Origin: Styela clava
Taxonomy: Eukaryota; Chordata; Ascidiacea; Stolidobranchia; Styelidae
Assembly: GCF_964204865.1 (NCBI RefSeq)
Contig: NC_135258.1
Coordinates: 12,701,001 to 12,765,000 of the forward strand
Reading direction: 5' to 3'
Length of the DNA: 64,000 nt
In this document: positions 61,401-64,000 of the stretch, piece after piece
Layout of the letters: each line of letters opens with the position of its first letter
Position numbering within the stretch: position 1 is the first letter of the stretch
Notes under the pieces: model-generated
The model's input: only the letters and a program-made list of their open reading frames with translations
The model's database searches: none
What the model was told of the DNA's origin: nothing
Program-made: the position numbers and the translations under genes

Positions 61401-62540
61401 TTCACAATTACATAAAAATGCTTTATAGAATGACGTCGGCTCAATTTATAATGAGCTTGTACAATTTTGACCAAATATTGACAGTATAGTATTGCAAAGC
61501 TACAAACTTTGTCCTGAGTAAATAAAGTAGACCAGTGGTTTTGTTAAATTGTTACACGCCACGTCTCACTTCCAAAGAAAAGTAAATATTGTCGGTAGGA
61601 AATATGCCATCTGACTAAGACGTCTGTAAAGTGATTTGCGATTCACCGCGTCCTTACTATTTACAGAGTGATGAAATTTAGCCTTAAAAGGGTTGAAAGT
61701 AGATAAACATCATTGTTGCTGACGAAGATGGTTTCATAAAAAAATCATGGTCATTTGACGTAAATTTATATATTGATGTATGAGTAACAATAGAAAAAAA
61801 TTTTGATTCATGAAACTATGTGTGTATATAACTTTTATAACTATAACTGCTGGAATTGATAATCACAGATAAAGGAGTGCTGCTAATTTATACATAAAGC
61901 TCGAAAACTTAAAGTACATGGACAAAAACCCTGATAAATTTAGGATTTTAAGATAAGAAGGGCTGGAATAGTATGCAGTATCAAAAAAATACTAAAATTT
62001 CCTTGTTTCAAATCCAATTAGCAAGATGAGAATTAGGAAAACAAATATCTGCCTGAAGTGTTACTGATTCTATTGCCAAACAGCTAAATTATTCATCAAA
62101 ATCAGTTTTAAACATAATACAGAAGATTCATAATGCAAATAAATCATTACCTGCAACAATGACAGACTTGTGTCAGAAGTGACACCAGCACTCGATGCAG
62201 TGAATCCACTTCCAAGCCAAGGCAACAGTCTACTTTTTAAAGTATCAACTCCACCATAAGTACCACCTTCTGAAGCAGTCAGACTCATTGCAGTAAAAAG
62301 CTGTCCCTGCACTTTCGAAGTCAATTCGATAAGCTCGCATATTCGCCCCAAATTAGAATCACATGTGTTCAACTGAAATGTGTTAAAATTGATAAGAATT
62401 TGTAAAATTAGGAAACAATTAATAGTATTTGAAATAAGAAATTGAATACTAACGTTATAGTTTCTTCTTAAGTTGTCCAGTTTTTCTTGCAAAACTGTGT
62501 AAGAAGATCCATTGGCTAATCGCCTAATCGTGTCCGACAT
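55494..62540 (-). CDS. SPATA18: Mitochondria-eating protein (SPATA18/Mieap), 12 coding exons
   Basis: Span includes introns. Exons in transcript order: 62540-62454, 62372-62151, 61194-61109, 60581-60486, 60306-60172, 59859-59812, 59299-59170, 59023-58799, 58052-57877, 56786-56666, 56036-55965, 55535-55494. They total 1440 nt (479 aa; human about 538) in phase. The N-terminal block has [31 protein letters not shown] and [16 protein letters not shown] coiled coil runs over about residues 103-210, followed by an Arg/Ser/Pro linker. The conserved Mieap domain (about 240-442) has [44 protein letters not shown] and [14 protein letters not shown]...[10 protein letters not shown]. The tail is SR-rich ([10 protein letters not shown]) and ends STSRGRY. 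In mammals the protein is p53-inducible, enters damaged mitochondria, binds cardiolipin and supports mitochondrial quality control. The ATG at 62540 was chosen because it fits the family's N-terminus. Introns 9 and 10 hold hAT elements. Confidence 0.92.
56184..56429. mobile_element. hAT MITE in SPATA18 intron 10
   Basis: A 246-bp element with ends CAGTTTTTCCTGAACTATGG and GATTGAAAACCACTG, flanked by tcttaaac and tgctaaac (6 of 8). GGGTCG motifs near both ends are typical of Charlie-like hAT elements. Confidence 0.75.
56852..57703. mobile_element. 852-bp hAT element in SPATA18 intron 9
   Basis: The ends CAGGGATGGCAAACC and GGTTCGCCATCCCTG are inverted with one mismatch, flanked by acatatac and atatatac (7 of 8). 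A 119-codon plus-strand frame (56834-57193, starting just outside the left end) has no recognised transposase motif, so the element appears non-autonomous. It is the largest hAT copy in the window. Confidence 0.85.
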
Positions 62541-64000
62541 TATGAAGAAGACAGGTCGCAATTTTCAGCAAGTCAAAAATAAGTGAAAAGAAAGTAGTAA
62601 ATGAAATGTGAAAGGAGTCCCTACGTCTGCTAAACTATCACCAACTGTAAACCAATAGTAATTAATTAAAAATTTGAATACACTTTTATAAAAACCTACC
62701 ACTAATCTTTGGTGATACTTTTTTTTTTGATTATGAAAAAATCAAAGACCTAAATGAAGGAATTGGTTTGAAAAACTAATGCAAAATCAAACCTCCAAAA
62801 TTTTGTCTTTGCAATTTCACAAATGGTTATTACAAATATTAGATAGATCTTGATACTTTTCCTGAATACGTAAATTTATTTTTATACACAGAACTAGCGT
62901 GTTAATGCTCAACTTGCAAACTTTCCACTGTTCCACCACAATTGCCTTCCATTTTGGACAATAATATATGATTTACAACAAACCATGCACCTGCTGGCCT
63001 TGGCTTTATGTAAATCTCTAAATGATGAGTCACTCCATTCTAGTTTTTGAAAACAGATCTTTTCAAAATCACCTAAAATTTATTTGTCACGAAGGACCTA
63101 AAGAGAGAACACCTGCGGAATTAATGAGTCTGCCTGTATAATCTGCACTATTTGTAATCATATATCATCCAGAATATATTTTAGCATTGTAATCGTCTCA
63201 AAGTTCATAAGTTAATTTAAAAGGGATGTTGTGCATTGTCTTACAGATATCATATTTCGACAATCAACAATACTAAAAATATGACAGTCGGATTGTACTA
63301 TGATCTGAAGGGCAATGCGACCTTCACAGAAATAGCAGGCATAAATACTGTCAAGCCGTATAGAAGTGCAATATACCTCTATTGCGAAAAAGCTTCCAGC
63401 GATCTCACTCCATTTCAGACGATTTTGCCCGAGTTATCAAACAATCAATAGTAAAAGGCGGCGTTTAAAGAAAGGAATGCATTGTTTCTTTTTAGCGTCC
63501 TTTTAATCGTGCGCATAGTAAAGAGATGTCAACATAGTGTTCAATAGGCTTCCATGTAAGGCGAGAGCAATGTAAAATTACACCACAGAAAGTGGTTCAC
63601 CTAAAGCGATACGAGCGGAGCCTATTCTTTCCTATCCTTTTTATCTCATTCACGACAATTTCGTGAAACCAGGGACGCCACGCATGCGCGCAACCGGCAT
63701 TTCTAGATCCGCTCGAGTAAGCAATCGATTGTGCTAGCGTAACCAATGACAATTTAGGGATTTCAATAAGTGGGCAATCATAATATTAATCCAACTCGTA
63801 GTTGAATGGCCTAAGCTATGGCGAGTAGATTAATAAACTTATCATGTGCTTACGTACTACATTTATGAGTCACAAAAGAATGAGGTAGACTTGTGCGGAC
63901 CTGCTAAAATAGCAGAGCTATCAAATATGTGATCGATGTTTTATTTATTGGTATTACATATATATTGCTGGAAATACTATCATTGTTATGATAAGTATGA
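62541..64000. other. SPATA18 upstream flank, no gene supported
   Basis: Should hold the SPATA18 promoter and 5'UTR. A plus-strand frame at 63236-63451 is preceded by an acceptor-like TCTTACAG at 63240, but it matches no family I recognise and has no partner exon in the window. Confidence 0.45.

Noticed and set aside
63236..63451. Possible exon of an upstream gene
   Set aside because: An acceptor-like site precedes it, but there is no family match and no second exon before the window ends.

Overview
This is a 64-kb window of AT-rich animal nuclear DNA, not bacterial or viral. It holds short GT-AG introns, single-copy genes in many small exons, and a dense background of short non-autonomous DNA transposons and tRNA-derived SINEs. 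Four protein genes can be reconstructed. Each exon chain closes in phase from start to stop codon and aligns along its length with a known animal family. The gene set (SPATA18/Mieap, WDR17, an ataxin-7 with both zinc modules, a PAT1 with an N-terminal DETF motif) and the compact AT-rich style suggest an invertebrate deuterostome. A tunicate is my best guess, but the window alone cannot prove it.

Layout. 1-2894: non-coding DNA with an 820-bp inverted-repeat transposon and a perfect 51-bp palindrome. 2895-15437 (+): ataxin-7 gene in 12 coding exons, then a probable 3.3-kb 3'UTR to about 18790. 18791-31540: a 12.7-kb gene-poor, repeat-rich stretch with nested transposons. It includes three related copies of one exon, two of them intact 70-nt exons with good splice sites. 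31541-42401 (-): PAT1-homolog (PATL1) gene in 18 coding exons, two of whose introns appear to use GC donors. 44810-48694 (-): a full-length WDR17 in one uninterrupted 1294-codon reading frame, with no introns. 48695-55493: intergenic, with a large foldback element carrying a tandem dimer of a smaller palindromic element. 55494-62540 (-): SPATA18 (mitochondria-eating protein) in 12 coding exons. 62541-64000: upstream flank with no gene recognised.

The four genes do not form one pathway. Ataxin-7 belongs to the SAGA deubiquitinase module in the nucleus. PATL1 belongs to P-body mRNA decapping in the cytoplasm. SPATA18 acts in mitochondrial quality control. WDR17 is a poorly characterised beta-propeller/solenoid protein. 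PATL1, WDR17 and SPATA18 all read leftward; ataxin-7 reads rightward and converges on PATL1.

I found no convincing new multi-gene system. The points most worth a second look are the intronless WDR17, the pair of frame-incompatible 70-nt exons with a transposon inserted exactly at one splice acceptor, the two GC-AG introns in PATL1, and a palindromic MITE family with perfect 8-bp target duplications. All coordinates were counted by hand and family assignments come from recognised motifs, not from database searches.
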